DNA of 64,000 bases from Batillaria attramentaria (GCA_018292915.2 JACVVK020000393.1:325001-389000), one strand, 5' to 3'. Shown: positions 1 through 31,274, numbered from the stretch's first letter. Numbers and translations: made by a program. The notes: generated from the sequence alone by a model not told the origin.

Positions 1-2108
1 GTAGGCCTACACTGAAAGCCACGGGACTCCGAAAGACTACTACAGTTTCAAGGATTGTTAGGATCGGAGAAGAACCCTTCGCCAGTTCTGAAGTCAGTAT
101 TGAGGTGATCGGGCCCTTACAGTTCCTGTTTTAAAGTCAGATCATTAATAGCTGCTGCCGATTTAAAACTAGCTTTGCTTACTCTACTCCTCCATATAGT
201 AATGTATGTTCCTTCTAGATCAAGGTGATCATATGAACAACGAGGACATGTCATTTCTAATGAAAATTGTACAAAGTTTCCTGTTTAGTCCGCCATTTTT
301 AATTGTCAATTCTACAAATCTGCAACAGCTGAATGTCATGCAACATGGTAGCTGTGAAAGAGTTTTCACTGAAAACGTTGTGAAAAAATGTAAAGCTTAT
401 CACAAACATTCTGTTCTTGAATGTTGCAGAAACTGTTGAAAACAATGGGGATAATTAATGATTAATGCGCTGCACTTGAAAGTGGGCACCCCTAGCAATA
501 ACGATAGGTCACCCCTAGCAATAACGATAGGTCACCCCTAGCAATAACGATATGTCACCCCTAGCAATAACGATAGGTCACCCCTAGCAATAACGATAGG
601 TCACAGCATGAAGTCTATCGGTCTAACATTCATGAATCTTGACATTAAAACTCCTAGAAGTAGGAGTCTGTATTAGTCGTTTATATGACGTGCTATGAGT
701 GTGCTCAAGTTCCATGACTTTCAGAGTACGCTGGAGAACGAAATAGTTGGAACAACACTGATTTATCTGAAACTCATGAATCAGGAGACTCGCAGAAAAC
801 AAGTCGTCAACTGAAATCCACCTAAGCTCAGCAAAATGTGTCGTCCAGAAAAAGCAAATCATGATCGAGTCATGGAAAAAGATGAACTGTTTGAATTTTT
901 GAAACAGGAGACACGTACTGCCTTCAACTGCATTTCAAGAACTCAAACGTCCATCTTTTCGAGACAGGACGGATAATTAGATACTGCAAGACCTGAAGGG
1001 CGATATGACAACATGTATGCACCAACACTGACATTAAATATTTCAATCACCGTTGAGAATTGCGGATCACAGCCAGCTGACACAGGCAGAAGAAAAGACA
1101 ACTGAGTTGTCTAGAATCAAGGAAAACAGAAAAAGGAGTCAACTGGCATATAAAATATCAGTGTTAGCGATCATGTTAAGGGAGTTTTCCTTCACTAATC
1201 TGATTTTTTAAAACTGATTTTGAATGATAAACAATTGTAGAAATCCTACTGTTTCTGCATCCCTTCTGTAAAAATACTATCATCAATGTGATTAGTATTA
1301 CTGGTTTCCAGCTGATTTGCTTGGTCTTGCAATATCGATTGAAAATGTTGAGAAGAAAACAGTTCACTTCCTATAATTATGTTAATAAACCGACGAGGTA
1401 TCGCGCCAAATAATGACAGAGGCATATAAAATTCTAAGCAAAAGCACCCAAATAAAAACTGACACATGTTTGCATAAACTTTCAGTATGTTGGTCGCTCT
1501 TTGAACAGGTTTTTTATATACACAAAACCCATGGTGTGCAAATTCTATTAAACAATTTTGGAATTTGGTGAGGTTTTGGTCTATGGCAATGAAGACACTC
1601 CAATTAAAATCGGGTCTGAAGACTATGTAATATTCATTTTTCTGTCATCATGATTTGAGTATACCCAATATGATCCGAGAGTAAACATAGACTGCATAGT
1701 TTATTGCAAACATTGTATTCGTAAATCGTGATTCCTTGGACGGATGCTGAAGTCGTGCGGACAGAAAACTGTGGGAGGGATGAGGCAGCAAAAACGTGTT
1801 TGTTAACCCGGCTTGTGTGATTGAAAATGTTTTTCTCTCTTGAAAATATATAAAATGAAATAGAATTTTTTTTTTAACAATTACTGTCTAGTTTACTACT
1901 TTGTATTAATTCCTTGTTGTTTTTGTAGCGAGCGTTCTGAAAAATAACGCTTGCTTTGATTAAAATTTCTCCAAATGTTTAGTCTAGTAACACTGAAAAA
2001 GGTCGTTTACGTAAAGCTTTTCTAGTGCTACAGTGAAATGTTGGAATTTTTGTAATGCAGGCCAAATGAACACCACAGATTTTGCTGATGTTGACAGCAG
2101 ACTCTTTC
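1..2108. other. 3' flank of gene 1, duplicated beside gene 2
   Basis: No convincing gene is visible here. From about 715 to 1760 the sequence can be aligned by eye with about 49975-51160. Shared blocks include the stretch around 860-960 (with 50120-50220), 1440-1530 (with 50870-50970) and 1728-1790 (with 51121-51180). This shows that the duplication that made genes 1 and 2 included more than 1 kb of 3' flank. A minus-strand AATAAA at 1700-1705, about 400 bases past the gene 1 stop, is a possible poly(A) signal. Confidence 0.6.
487..604. repeat. 23-bp minisatellite, five copies
   Basis: Five head-to-tail copies of a 23-base unit (CACCCCTAGCAATAACGATA plus three bases) differ by only one base, a T in the third copy. 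The array lies downstream of the gene 1 3' end. The near-identity suggests recent expansion. No open reading frame is kept across it. Confidence 0.95.
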
Positions 2109-21636
<19,528 letters not shown>

Positions 21637-21766
21637 TCTCGGTTGTAGTTACAGTCACTGGAGGAGAACTGTTGCTGCCACTTGCGGGGACGGCCGACTA
21701 ACTGTGGAGAACAGGATCGACCCAACGTCAGACACCGTATGCTATTCGTGCTCTGGTTTCAGTCGT

Positions 21767-21809
21767 TTATATTTACTGCCGCCTTGTGCACGTTACGTGC
21801 TACGATTGG
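21767..21809 (-). promoter_or_regulatory. Gene 1 core promoter: TATA and CCAAT boxes
   Basis: On the minus strand a TATA-like AATATAAA lies at 21767-21774 and CCAAT at 21805-21809, 30 bases further upstream. The TATA box is about 131 bases before the ATG. Gene 2 has the same pair with the same spacing (55515-55522 and 55553-55557), which supports both. Confidence 0.7.
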
Positions 21810-21934
21810 TTGTCGCGAGGATTCCGTGTGGTTATTGTTGTTTTGTTTGGCCACAAACAACCGTTGGTCACCATGCCAGCGGCTTGATCAGGACAAGGGG
21901 CAGAATGCATGGGGAACAACCAACTGGAAGCAAT

Positions 21935-22055
21935 CTCATTGGAATATTAATCATTTGGAACAGTCTGATCGACCAGACTAGGTCGTTGCTAAGACACTGT
22001 TTAGGGGAAAACAGTCCGACATGTTGTTGTGCAATAACTCCTCCTGTGTGGCATG
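21935..22055 (-). promoter_or_regulatory. Conserved upstream promoter segment of gene 1
   Basis: The segment with GGTCGTTGCTAAG and ACTCCTCCTGTGTGGCATGG is homologous to 55660-55765 upstream of gene 2 and to an orphan copy at 26350-26448. Three-way retention suggests either a regulatory element or a shared duplication boundary. Confidence 0.55.
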
Positions 22056-22064
22056 GTAAAAAAG

Positions 22065-22095
22065 GAACACACACAGACACACACACACACACACA

Positions 22096-22166
<71 letters not shown>

Positions 22167-22198
22167 TTTCAACACGCACACAGGTTCCGGTTCATTGT

Positions 22199-22236
<38 letters not shown>
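22065..22236. repeat. (CA)n and (GA)n upstream of gene 1
   Basis: A (CA)n tract with two interruptions at 22068-22164 and (GA)n at 22203-22235 sit just beyond the conserved promoter segment. The orphan promoter copy at 26448 is likewise followed by (GA)n (26458-26499). Confidence 0.95.
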
Positions 22237-22238
<2 letters not shown>

Positions 22239-22239
22239 A

Positions 22240-24250
22240 TGTCACCTGTTACAGAGCACGCTAGGTATCAAACCATCAGTAGCACCCAGTAATATTGCAA
22301 GCATATGAACCAAAAAGGGTTATTCGATGAGAACAGCACTTAGGGTTGTCCTTGGTTTAGTTCGGGTAACCCATGAGTGATCGGGGAAGTCACATCCTGG
22401 GTTAGGGATCCAAGCGAACCAACTTTTTGGCTTTTGCGTGGTGGCTACGCATAGGAAAACGTCAGGCTAATGTAAGAAAAATGGCAGCGCACCTAAGCTG
22501 TACAATGATGTTTACTAGCTGAGCTTGACTGAAGTTAGAATGGGATCCCCTATGGCACACGGCGAACCTCACCTCCCAGTGTTAGCGTTGGACATTTTCT
22601 ACTGAGACACGCACACACTGTAGCTTGTACGGGTGAAGTGTATATTTTCATGGGGCGTTATTCAGCGTCAGTTGTGTCCTATCATTATATAAATATTGGT
22701 CCAGCCACCACAGAGATATTAATGTTTTGATTTTTCCCCATGGTTGGATCCATGACCCTCGATTACACGAGAGGGACATCATGACTATCCTCGGTTATGC
22801 ATTCTTTCGCTAATTGTGTATGACTTTCTTGAAAATGTATGCTTGCCTGCATGAACAGCTGCAGGACGAAAGAGCCACATTTGCACTGTCACAGCATGTT
22901 CAACGAACATTATGCACACCTGCGTATTTTTTACACCACCAGAGAAACAGGATACTTTTACCGGGTGGTTATTTGACGGTACTCCACTCTGAAGCAGTTT
23001 CACTCTGATCTTTGACGTTGATTGATATCTCACAAGCCATTACATTGCTCGGCTTTTTACATGAACGTGAAGCAAAGCAAGATTCATCTTTATATCTGTC
23101 TGTCACAGAGAGCCACATAGTCTGGTCTAGTTTGTTGTCTAAAATACGGACGTAGAACCAGTTTGAAATGAAAAAGGCTTGTTGACTGCGGGGCCCAATT
23201 ACAACACAGTAACAAAAAGAGGACTGACGAAATTAAGAGACGTTTGAATAAATATATTGACGCAACAAGTTAATATACTTATAAAGTGTTAAAAAAATTG
23301 AAAGGAGAGAGGGTGCTACGATTAAAAGAAGTTTTCAAAGTGACTTCAGGGCACGTCAAGGAGCCTCGGTATGAGCTGTGCCTAGTTATTTAAATCAGAA
23401 GAAAAGTCATACATAGACATACTGTGACGAAAACAGATATGTTTTATCTTGTATACTTTGACGAGCTGCGTGTGATATATTTGTAAACAATCTCATGACA
23501 GGAAATGATACAAACTATAATGACTGATAATATAATTTCTGTGTGTCTTGTCATGTGGACGTGTTCGTTAAAACGAAACAGTACACTTAATAAGAAAGTT
23601 ACTTTTGAACATACTTTCGGCGATAACAGCTGAGAAGTGACGTCTGCTTGTTTCATATGAATAGATTGCAGGGTTCCCTGCCAGAACGTACTATCTTTCT
23701 TCCTTCTATCTGTATCGATAGTACCTTCTGGAAGGGAACCCTCGAATAGTGGTGTTGTTGGATATCGAGGAACATGTGACCCATTAGGAAAACAATCCCC
23801 TGAGCCCCACCGAGAGGTGATGGTGACGAATCAGTGTCACTCGAGAGACGGCTAGTACCTTAACAACATTCGTTTTATTGGAGACATTATGTAGCTTTCT
23901 TGTGGTGTGACACTTGCTGCTGCTAAAAGATCATGGCGTTTACCCAACGCCGGTATGTTGACATCTTTTCATTTAGTGTAATTTGTAATGTTTTTTTGCA
24001 CTTTCAGTTTCACTCGCAGTGACTGGTCGAAAGATGCCAGGGAAACGGTTACGGTTCAAACTAAAGACATCATTAGAACGTTTTGGCAGGAACGACGACA
24101 TCACCATCTCCCTGCACTTTCTCCCAGCTGTCAAGCTGTAGCTTACATGAAATTATCCCTCGAGGGAAGATAATCTCGCATTCACATTGCACTTTTAGAA
24201 AACACAAGATGTTATAAACAGAACGAATGGTGTATTTATCAATCAGTCAG
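22240..24250. other. Intergenic stretch, only a hairpin recognised
   Basis: Apart from the hairpin at 23670-23742 nothing is recognised. A short plus-strand open frame at 23988-24173 follows an acceptor-like TTTCAG but matches nothing I know. Confidence 0.4.
23670..23742. other. 26-bp inverted repeat, pre-miRNA-sized hairpin
   Basis: The arms 23670-23695 and 23717-23742 pair over 26 positions with two mismatches, leaving a 21-base loop. Outside, three more pairs follow after a 2-base internal loop. The size fits an animal pre-miRNA hairpin, but a small inverted-repeat element is equally possible. Which strand would be transcribed is unknown. Confidence 0.6.
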
Positions 24251-24251
24251 C

Positions 24252-24253
24252 GT

Positions 24254-24343
<90 letters not shown>

Positions 24344-24701
24344 CCGATTATCAGGGGTCGTGTCGAATAACTTTAAGCACAGAAAACAACAAGAACAAAG
24401 ACGACAATAAGGAAATAACAAAAACACCGAAAATATCAAGTATCTATCATCTAATCACAACACCCTACATCCAGAACGTCAAAACACAAAATATAAGCAT
24501 TTTATGTTGACATGTAGGTGTGATTATCCATCTGGAAGAGTCACTTGATAATTGTAATGCATGCAAGAAATGACTACGCAAATCAATACGCTGCCGAGAC
24601 AGTGTTCAGCGTACATTCAGAACACACCATGACTTAGTGCGATAGTATTAACGGCGTTACTTCCAAGTGCCCCTGTAAACCCAGCTTTCCGAAGAAAGGA
24701 C

Positions 24702-24775
<74 letters not shown>
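24252..24775. repeat. (CA)n and (GT)n microsatellites
   Basis: (CA)n at 24252-24341 and (GT)n at 24704-24775; nothing else is recognised between them. Confidence 0.95.
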
Positions 24776-24778
<3 letters not shown>

Positions 24779-25282
24779 TACATCACTGAAACAGAATCTC
24801 AGTAATTATAATGGCAAATTAGCATCACAGACTATGTCAGGATGACCAGCGTAAAAGCGGAATATACAAACACATTGTGGATCAAACATCGTTTGTTGAC
24901 TGATAGAGGGTGAATGAGCAGGTATTAAATCCACACAAACAAGAAAGGCTTTCTCTACTATGTCGGAGTAATGCTGTATGCAAGTTGCAAATAAAACCAC
25001 CACAGTGGTAAACGATACTGTCAACTACATCACTCGAAAGAGCTGGTGCTGAGCTTTCTCCTTTTGACTGGTGGACAGTGTTGCGAATTCTTCCGTAACT
25101 GGGTGTAAGGTGAAAGTATAATGACCTCTCTCTCTTTCTCTCTCTCTCTCTTATGCAGGCCTAGGCAAGGCAGGTGCAGACGATCGTAATCCGAACCATT
25201 TCTGTGCAGTCAAATAGTAGTGTGACATGTCACAGTTGGTCAGTGTCCTCGTTTAAAAACAATACATGCGTTAATTGCGTGC

Positions 25283-25369
<87 letters not shown>

Positions 25370-25501
25370 GTTTCATGTTCCAGTTTTAAGATGTTCGATT
25401 TTTTTCTCAAAACGGCAAGTTTGGAAAATGATCGCAAGATCAAAACTTCAACCGTTTTCAAATACTTATTTCTCTCTCTCTCTCTCCTGTTTTCCCGTAG
25501 C

Positions 25502-25640
25502 TGAAATGTTATCCATGTTGAATTATGAACCTCATCAGTGTTTCTTTATGCAGTCATTGCACCTGGGCAATCCTGCTCCAGCAACACGGGCGTGTGTGTA
25601 TCTGGAACAACTTGAGAAGACAGCACTATACCTGCAGTAA
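25502..25640 (+). CDS. Possible terminal exon, copy 1
   Basis: A (CT)n-rich tract and CGTAG acceptor precede an open frame that reads EMLSMLNYEPHQCFFMQSLH, continues through GNPAPATRACVYLEQLEKTA and ends LYLQ with TAA. It has a second open copy at 27571-27711. The family is not recognised and no upstream exon is identified, so this may be non-coding. All six codon differences between the copies are replacements. Confidence 0.3.
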
Positions 25641-26134
25641 CTGACAGGAACAAGCCTTTTATAGTACAGACATTCGTTGTCACCGTAGTGGAGATTTTAG
25701 GTGTGCATGTTTAGATTCTCCATCTGCTAATGAGACATTTGAATCAGTATCAGCACTATGATTGTTATTCAGGTTGTGAAAAGGAAATAGAAATGTCTCG
25801 ATTATGCAATACACAAAGAGGAGGAAAATGTCATACTGGTCTACGTCTTTACTAAAGCATCAAACGGCTATCTCTTTGCATAGAAAAAGTACAAGTTTGA
25901 TTAAGAAAACGACGTGGCTTTTTTTTCAGACTTAGAGCGCACTGAGAGATCCTTGGAAAATCCAAGACATAAGAAAAATAATAGAAAAGAGTCCATGTAG
26001 TCAAGATCTAGAATGTATGCCTTGAGTTTGGGGTCACAATACAGGAAGAAAGTCTTGCAACAGTTTCGACAATGAGTAGTTAGTTGCTGATGCATTTGAT
26101 GGCATTTGCTGTGTTATTTGTTGAGGACTTTTTC

Positions 26135-26142
<8 letters not shown>

Positions 26143-26199
<57 letters not shown>

Positions 26200-26203
26200 T
26201 GCG

Positions 26204-26286
<83 letters not shown>
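26143..26286. repeat. Long (GT)n microsatellite
   Basis: A 144-base (GT)n tract with a GCGTGCGTCC interruption near 26195-26206. It sits where a signal peptide exon would be expected relative to the orphan promoter segment at 26350-26448. Confidence 0.95.
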
Positions 26287-26288
<2 letters not shown>

Positions 26289-26349
26289 CACCCCATGGTT
26301 TCTCTGTCAGACCTGTGATCCTAGCAGTAACAAATGTTTCACGGGACGT

Positions 26350-26448
26350 GTATTACGTGTTAATCACTTGGAACAAGCTGAGAGAAACTGGGTCGTTGCT
26401 AGGAAAACAAAATTATTTTGTGCTGTGACTCCTCCTGTGTGGCAGAGG
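26350..26448 (-). promoter_or_regulatory. Orphan copy of the gene 1/2 upstream promoter segment
   Basis: The stretch carries GGTCGTTGCTAGG and ACTCCTCCTGTGTGGCAGAG, matching 21981-22055 and, less closely, 55695-55760. No signal peptide exon or TATA/CCAAT pair follows on its left side, where (GT)n begins. It looks like the remnant of a third gene of the family. Confidence 0.5.
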
Positions 26449-26451
26449 AAA

Positions 26452-26502
<51 letters not shown>

Positions 26503-27160
26503 CTGTCATTCACGTATTCGTGTCGTATCTTTAGGAATTATTCACAATCTATAATGTCTACACTTAAACAAAACTCAGTATTTTTGGTCAGGCTTATGTC
26601 CGTTTAACATCACAGGCTATTCAGGACAATCAGCGGAACGGAGCAAAACCGGAACATATACACACAAAGGTGTGGATTGAATCACTGCATGTTGACAAAG
26701 ACTCTTAATTTCATGACTAACATGCCGAAGAAATGAAGGAGGCCAGTAGCAGCTGAAGACATGGATATATGATCAAACTTACAGAATGGACGAGAGTAAT
26801 ATGATCGCGTACTGCTTACTGTACAAAGCAGACCATATATATATCGTTAATTAGAAAATCACGACATACCAACCTCAGATATTGTAACAGGAATGTATTT
26901 CAAAACGTACCCAAGAACTATATCAGAACCATTTCAAAAGCTAGCGCCTGAATTTTGAATACCAACTCGCGCACTTTTCTAACTATTTCTAACTTCATTA
27001 GCATACTTTTGCTTTTGATTCCTCTCCAGCACCACGACAAGAGTTAAACATTGTGTTTCTACGTATACACTCCATTACATTACATTAATTTTATGTCCAC
27101 AGTGAGGCAGATTATTACTCATTTATGTTTTTTTTTACAGTTTCCAACAATGATTTGTTT

Positions 27161-27194
27161 GTCTCGTGAGGAAGGCGAAAGCCGAAACGTTGAC
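27161..27194 (+). other. Hammerhead-like GAAAC motif
   Basis: A 3-bp stem GGC/GCC closed by a GAAA loop is flanked by TGAGGA and GAAAC. An outer helix pairs 27161-27163 and 27165-27166 with 27188-27189 and 27192-27194. The layout resembles a hammerhead ribozyme core, but the position of conserved C3 is a G and one extra A breaks stem II. Activity is unlikely; it may be a repeat-derived relic. Confidence 0.3.
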
Positions 27195-27570
27195 CTGTGC
27201 CGTCCTTTGTGAAAGTTAAGTGGTTTCTGTCCCTTTTATGTCGCTTTTATTTACAGTTTCCAAATTTGGTCGAGATATTAAGGTATTACAAGAAAATATC
27301 CTTGAACGTAGAAAAAAATCAGCCTTACCAGTCTTACCAATGTTGTTTCGATCACTACTGTCTGAAACAACATAATTATGAAACATACCGGACAACATTT
27401 TGCCGGGCGTGTTGCCTTTTGTTGGTAGACACTGACTTGGTGATACGATTTCTTTCGTCGCTGGGTATAACTTAATAAAAAAATAAAATCAAAGATCAAT
27501 GATGAAAGTATTATGACCTCCCCCCCCCCCCGTCTCTCTCTCTCTCTTTCTCTCATGATTTCTCGTAGCT

Positions 27571-27711
27571 GAAATGTTATCCATGTTGAGTTATGAACCT
27601 AATCAGTGTTGCTTTATGCAGTCATTGCACCTGGGCAATCCTGCTCCAACAACACGGGTTTGTGTGTATCTGGAACAACTTGAGAAGACAGCACTATACA
27701 TGCAGTAACTG
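27571..27711 (+). CDS. Possible terminal exon, copy 2
   Basis: The open frame reads EMLSMLSYEPNQCCFMQSLH, then GNPAPTTRVCVYLEQLEKTA, and ends LYMQ with TAA. A (CT)-rich tract and CGTAG acceptor precede it. See copy 1 at 25502-25640; function is unknown and coding status is doubtful. Confidence 0.3.
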
Positions 27712-28217
27712 ACAGGAACAGGCTCTTTATAGTAAAGACATTCACTGTCACACTACTGGAGATTTTCAAGGGTGCATTTTGAGATTCTCTGTCTACTTAT
27801 GGGAGGTTTAAGTCGGTAGCAGCACTATAACCGATTGTTATTCAGGATGTGAAAAGGAAATAGAAATGACATGCATTAAAAAATAATTGGGAAAAATACA
27901 GTATTTGATGGTTTATATTGGTGTGTATTAAAGCAACAAGCGGCCATCTCTTTGCATTGAAAAGTATAGTTTTGATTAAGAAAGCAATACAGTCTTTGTC
28001 TTTAGAGCGCTCTAGGAACTCCTCAGAGAAATAGATAAAGGGAAAATCCAAGATATAAGAAATTATGAAAAAGCCGTACAGTCACGACCAATAATGAACA
28101 CCTGTCGGTCATTTCAGATTTCAGGTCACAAAAATGGAAGGAAAGATTACATTGTTCTTTTGATAATGATGATTCAGTTGCTGATACAACTGCTGTCTTT
28201 TCTTTATTAAAATGTTT

Positions 28218-28272
<55 letters not shown>

Positions 28273-28299
28273 TTCCCCCATCAACACTGCGTTCACCAA

Positions 28300-28425
28300 G
28301 CTGGCGGTGCCACGTACCGCGGGCAGCACCAAAGAGTGTGTGGAGGCAGCCGATACCTGCCTTGTTTCACCAAACAATGTCTGCAAATGCCCGATTGGGG
28401 TGTCAGATGTCCTTCCTACTTGTGA
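28300..28425 (+). pseudogene. Module M1, unit 1
   Basis: The frame reads AGSTKECVEAADTCLVSPNN then VCKCPIGVSDVLPTCE. It is homologous to gene 2 exons 3 and 4 (TDECVETAAAC, VCGCPDGK). The first module Cys is missing here but is present in the copy at 31275-31405. No clear acceptor is seen. Confidence 0.5.
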
Positions 28426-28506
28426 AGTTAGAGCTGAACGCAGAAACGCAATGGAATAATGCACTAAGTGCAGAGGTACAAGATACAAAGAATTTCAGCC
28501 ATTTAG

Positions 28507-28637
28507 AGGTAGCAGCTAGGCCGAATCGTCTCGAAGGAGACAGCGACTGTATTGACAACGCCAACTTTGGCGCCACAGCCAGTTCAGCCTGTCATTGTGA
28601 CAATGAGTACACCTTCTCTGGCAGTGGCAAAGCTTAC

Positions 28638-28638
<1 letters not shown>
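28507..28638 (+). pseudogene. Module M2, unit 1
   Basis: After a TTTAG acceptor the phase-1 frame reads VAARPNRLEGDSDCIDNANF, then GATASSACHCDNEYTFSGSG. The last Cys codon is TAC (Tyr) here, and the donor site is replaced by (GT)n. It is related to gene 1 exon 3. Confidence 0.5.
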
Positions 28639-28691
<53 letters not shown>

Positions 28692-28810
28692 AAACGTCTT
28701 TTCTGCTGATTGATATTCATAATATATCTGACCACAAAACCTTGCCTGAGACGCATTCAGCACAGATACGTGAGCAATGCATTTATGCGAGATACAATGA
28801 ATTCTATTTA

Positions 28811-28891
28811 TTCAGAGCTAGTCGCTCATTTGTCTGAATGGAGACAACGACTGTATTGACAACGCCAACTGTGGAGCCACGACCTCTTCCA

Positions 28892-28934
<43 letters not shown>
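28811..28934 (+). pseudogene. Module M3, unit 1, cut by (GT)n
   Basis: The segment encodes LNGDNDCIDNANCGATTSST and then runs into (GT)n at 28893-28934. The C-terminal half of the module is absent. The same truncation occurs at 33060 and 36038. Confidence 0.5.
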
Positions 28935-28940
<6 letters not shown>

Positions 28941-29012
28941 GGGAAAACAATCTGCATTGGCTTGTTGTGTGTAGACAATTTGGCGATGAAGCCTGTTCCG
29001 GTCTACAAAGCT

Positions 29013-29080
29013 AGAACACTGTACTACCGATGTCGGCAATACTGAGGAGAAATGCGTCTCTGATTCAACCTATGGAGGTA
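29013..29080 (+). pseudogene. Module half M4, unit 1
   Basis: An acceptor-like GCTAG, a frame reading HCTTDVGNTEEKCVSDSTYG and a donor GTAGGT give a phase 1-1 exon. In units 2 and 3 the donor is GC instead of GT. Its C-terminal partner M5 lies beyond a (GA)n tract (29141-29188). Confidence 0.4.
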
Positions 29081-29136
29081 GGTCGAGCACCATTGGCGGT
29101 GCGACACGCCTGCAGTGTGCATTGATACCAATGCAT

Positions 29137-29176
<40 letters not shown>

Positions 29177-29204
29177 GAGAGAGAGAGTAAACACTGGAAT
29201 AGAT

Positions 29205-29265
29205 GGAGTGGATACCACCACATGCAGGTGCAACACGACGAAAAACTTTGATGCCAGGTGCATGA
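29205..29265 (+). pseudogene. Module half M5, unit 1
   Basis: The frame reads GVDTTTCRCNTTKNFDARC, matching the Cys-x-Cys and final Cys of a six-Cys module. The expected donor after the last Cys is TGACAT. Copies lie at 33347-33405 and 36335-36392. Confidence 0.4.
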
Positions 29266-30034
29266 CATTAAAGGGTGTCAGCGTTGAAACACATCAGATA
29301 TTGCATGGAAACACAGCAGGGTATAATAATGCCAAAGATTATATTTGGATGAACACACGCATATCATGTTTGGCTGGGATTGAGTGGGAGGTAAATGTTA
29401 CAAAAAGTGCCAGGATTTGAATTAATTCCAGTGTAATGTACATGTTACCTTCCAGGATCCTTCGTATCCATTACTGTCACAGATATTGTAACTCGTAAGT
29501 GCACACAAACATAAGAGTGATTCTTTTCACGTTGAACCGATTCGATTTCGTTACAGCCGTCTGCACAATATTATAACAGGAGAGAAAGGGGGAAAGCGTG
29601 TGCACCGTGAGCGGCTACCACGTCAAGCTGAATGAAGAAAGTTCAGCTGTGGTCGAGGAAGTGGGGATCGTTTTACATTATCTCGATTCAGGCCATGAAT
29701 TTGTCAGATTTCTCGAGCAGCTGTGAAACATAAAAGTGGTCGGTTACAGTGAACAGAATGCTGTGAAGAATTTCGCTTGTTCAAGTATGAAATTTGCATG
29801 CAGGTGATTTTTGCAACATAACTTTTCGATGTGAATAACGTCAACAAAGTTATGTGAAAGGAGAACGCGCACGTGAAAGATGGCGGCTTTGTCAGTCTCG
29901 AAACCGATGCTACTCGTAGCATTTCCCGAAAACCGCGCTTCTGCAACACATGTGCATGGGAGGAGGAGGGGTTGTGGAAGGGGGGTGGGGGGTGGGGGGC
30001 ATGTCAAGCATACTAAACTAGATCGTCGCGGGGT

Positions 30035-30036
<2 letters not shown>

Positions 30037-30083
<47 letters not shown>

Positions 30084-30236
30084 ATATATGTTGCATGTAG
30101 TTTGTTACCTTTCAGCTCTGTGTTCGTTTAATATGTAGTTCGTGTGTGTGTGAAGTGAGTTGATGTTATGTATGTAATTCAATTGATTCCTGTACCCCTA
30201 TCGGGGTCAAGAATAAACCAACTTGACTTGAATTGA
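30037..30236 (+). mobile_element. Short element insertion in unit 1
   Basis: (GT)n followed by about 150 bases ending CCCCTATCGGGGTCAAGAAT and AAACC is present here and at 34182-34372 but absent from unit 3 near 37180-37205. The 3' end with an AATAAA signal is like that of a retroposed element. Confidence 0.55.
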
Positions 30237-31070
30237 GAGAGATGGGCGTTTGGGAGGATTGTACGTAGCACCCATGTTCATCATGTGAATTAAATTGGAG
30301 GACAAACATATGATTGTATAAGGGGGTATGAAGTTTTGTTATGGAAGTAAAACTGAATATCATAAACTGTTGCAGGAGAAGCGAGCCGCGATACTCTTCA
30401 AAGGATACTTGTGATCGCAGAAGGAAAAAGAGCTCAAAGAAAGCAACGTTTTAAAAAAAAAAGGTTCATAAGAAAAAGAAACTTAAAAAAACTTTTTACC
30501 ATTCTCGGATATGTTTTCTGTTCATGCAGAGAAGACTACCAGTACCAAAAAATTATGTGCTGAAGCACAATATCTTTGTGGTTTAATATTCTGTAGCACC
30601 TCATTTCGGTACACTTCAAGAGCACTCTCTACACTTTCAAAACATTTTTTTCAGTTTCAGTTTTTTCCCGTGATGTAAACACACCGGCACACACAATTGC
30701 TGAACCATTTCCACCATGTTCCACATACTACAAATGTGCTTTTCAAAGTGAAGGCATCCTATTACCAGTACTTTACTAATCACGCAACATTAACCCGTGT
30801 GTTAATTATGGACATTGTACACTGAATGCGTAAACGTTATCACGTAACACTTATTTCAACAGGTTAGTGCACTGATTTTTCACACGTAAAAGCTCACACC
30901 TTCACATCTTTATTATTATTATTATTATTATTTTCTTCAAAAGTGTCTATGCACAACTGCAACTTTTGTGGTTCAGGAATTCGTTTCAACTCAAAATTTC
31001 AGAGAGAGAAAAGAAAACAATTGTACTGTTAGTGCAGAGGTACAAGATACAAAGAATTTCAGCCATTTAG

Positions 31071-31201
31071 AGGTAGCAGCTAGGCCGAATCGTCTGCGAG
31101 GAGACAGCGACTGTATTGACATCGCGAACTTTGGGGCCAGGGCCAGTTCAGCCTCTCATTGTGACAATGGGTACACCTTCTCTGGCAGTAGCAAAGCTTG
31201 C

Positions 31202-31202
<1 letters not shown>
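31071..31202 (+). pseudogene. Module M2, unit 2, first copy
   Basis: Same frame as 28507-28638, but one Cys codon of the CHC motif is TCT (Ser), giving SSASHCDNGYTF. The end again abuts (GT)n (31204-31238). Confidence 0.5.
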
Positions 31203-31240
<38 letters not shown>

Positions 31241-31274
31241 ACGTATTTCCCCCATCGTTACTGCGTTCACCAAG

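Larger units (their letters stand above)
24800..26290. repeat. Segmental duplication, copy 1
   Basis: The region aligns by eye with 26590-28270. Matching points include 24825-24880 with 26610-26670, 25500-25700 with 27568-27765, 25770-25800 with 27845-27870, and 26070-26120 with 28150-28200. Copy 1 contains (GT)n at 25288-25366 and ends in (GT)n at 26143-26286; copy 2 ends in (GT)n at 28219-28270. Confidence 0.7.
26590..28270. repeat. Segmental duplication, copy 2
   Basis: This is the second copy of 24800-26290. The interval 27060-27440 is additional and holds the GAAAC-type motif at 27161-27194. Offsets grow from about 1785 to 2080 bases across the pair, showing insertions. Confidence 0.65.

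Noticed and set aside
206..439. Open frame near the left edge
   Set aside because: It has no recognisable domain, splice context or conserved copy in the duplicated flank at 49-51 kb.
487..604. A CRISPR-like array
   Set aside because: The 23-base units are directly adjacent with no unique spacers, and the genome is eukaryotic. It is a minisatellite.
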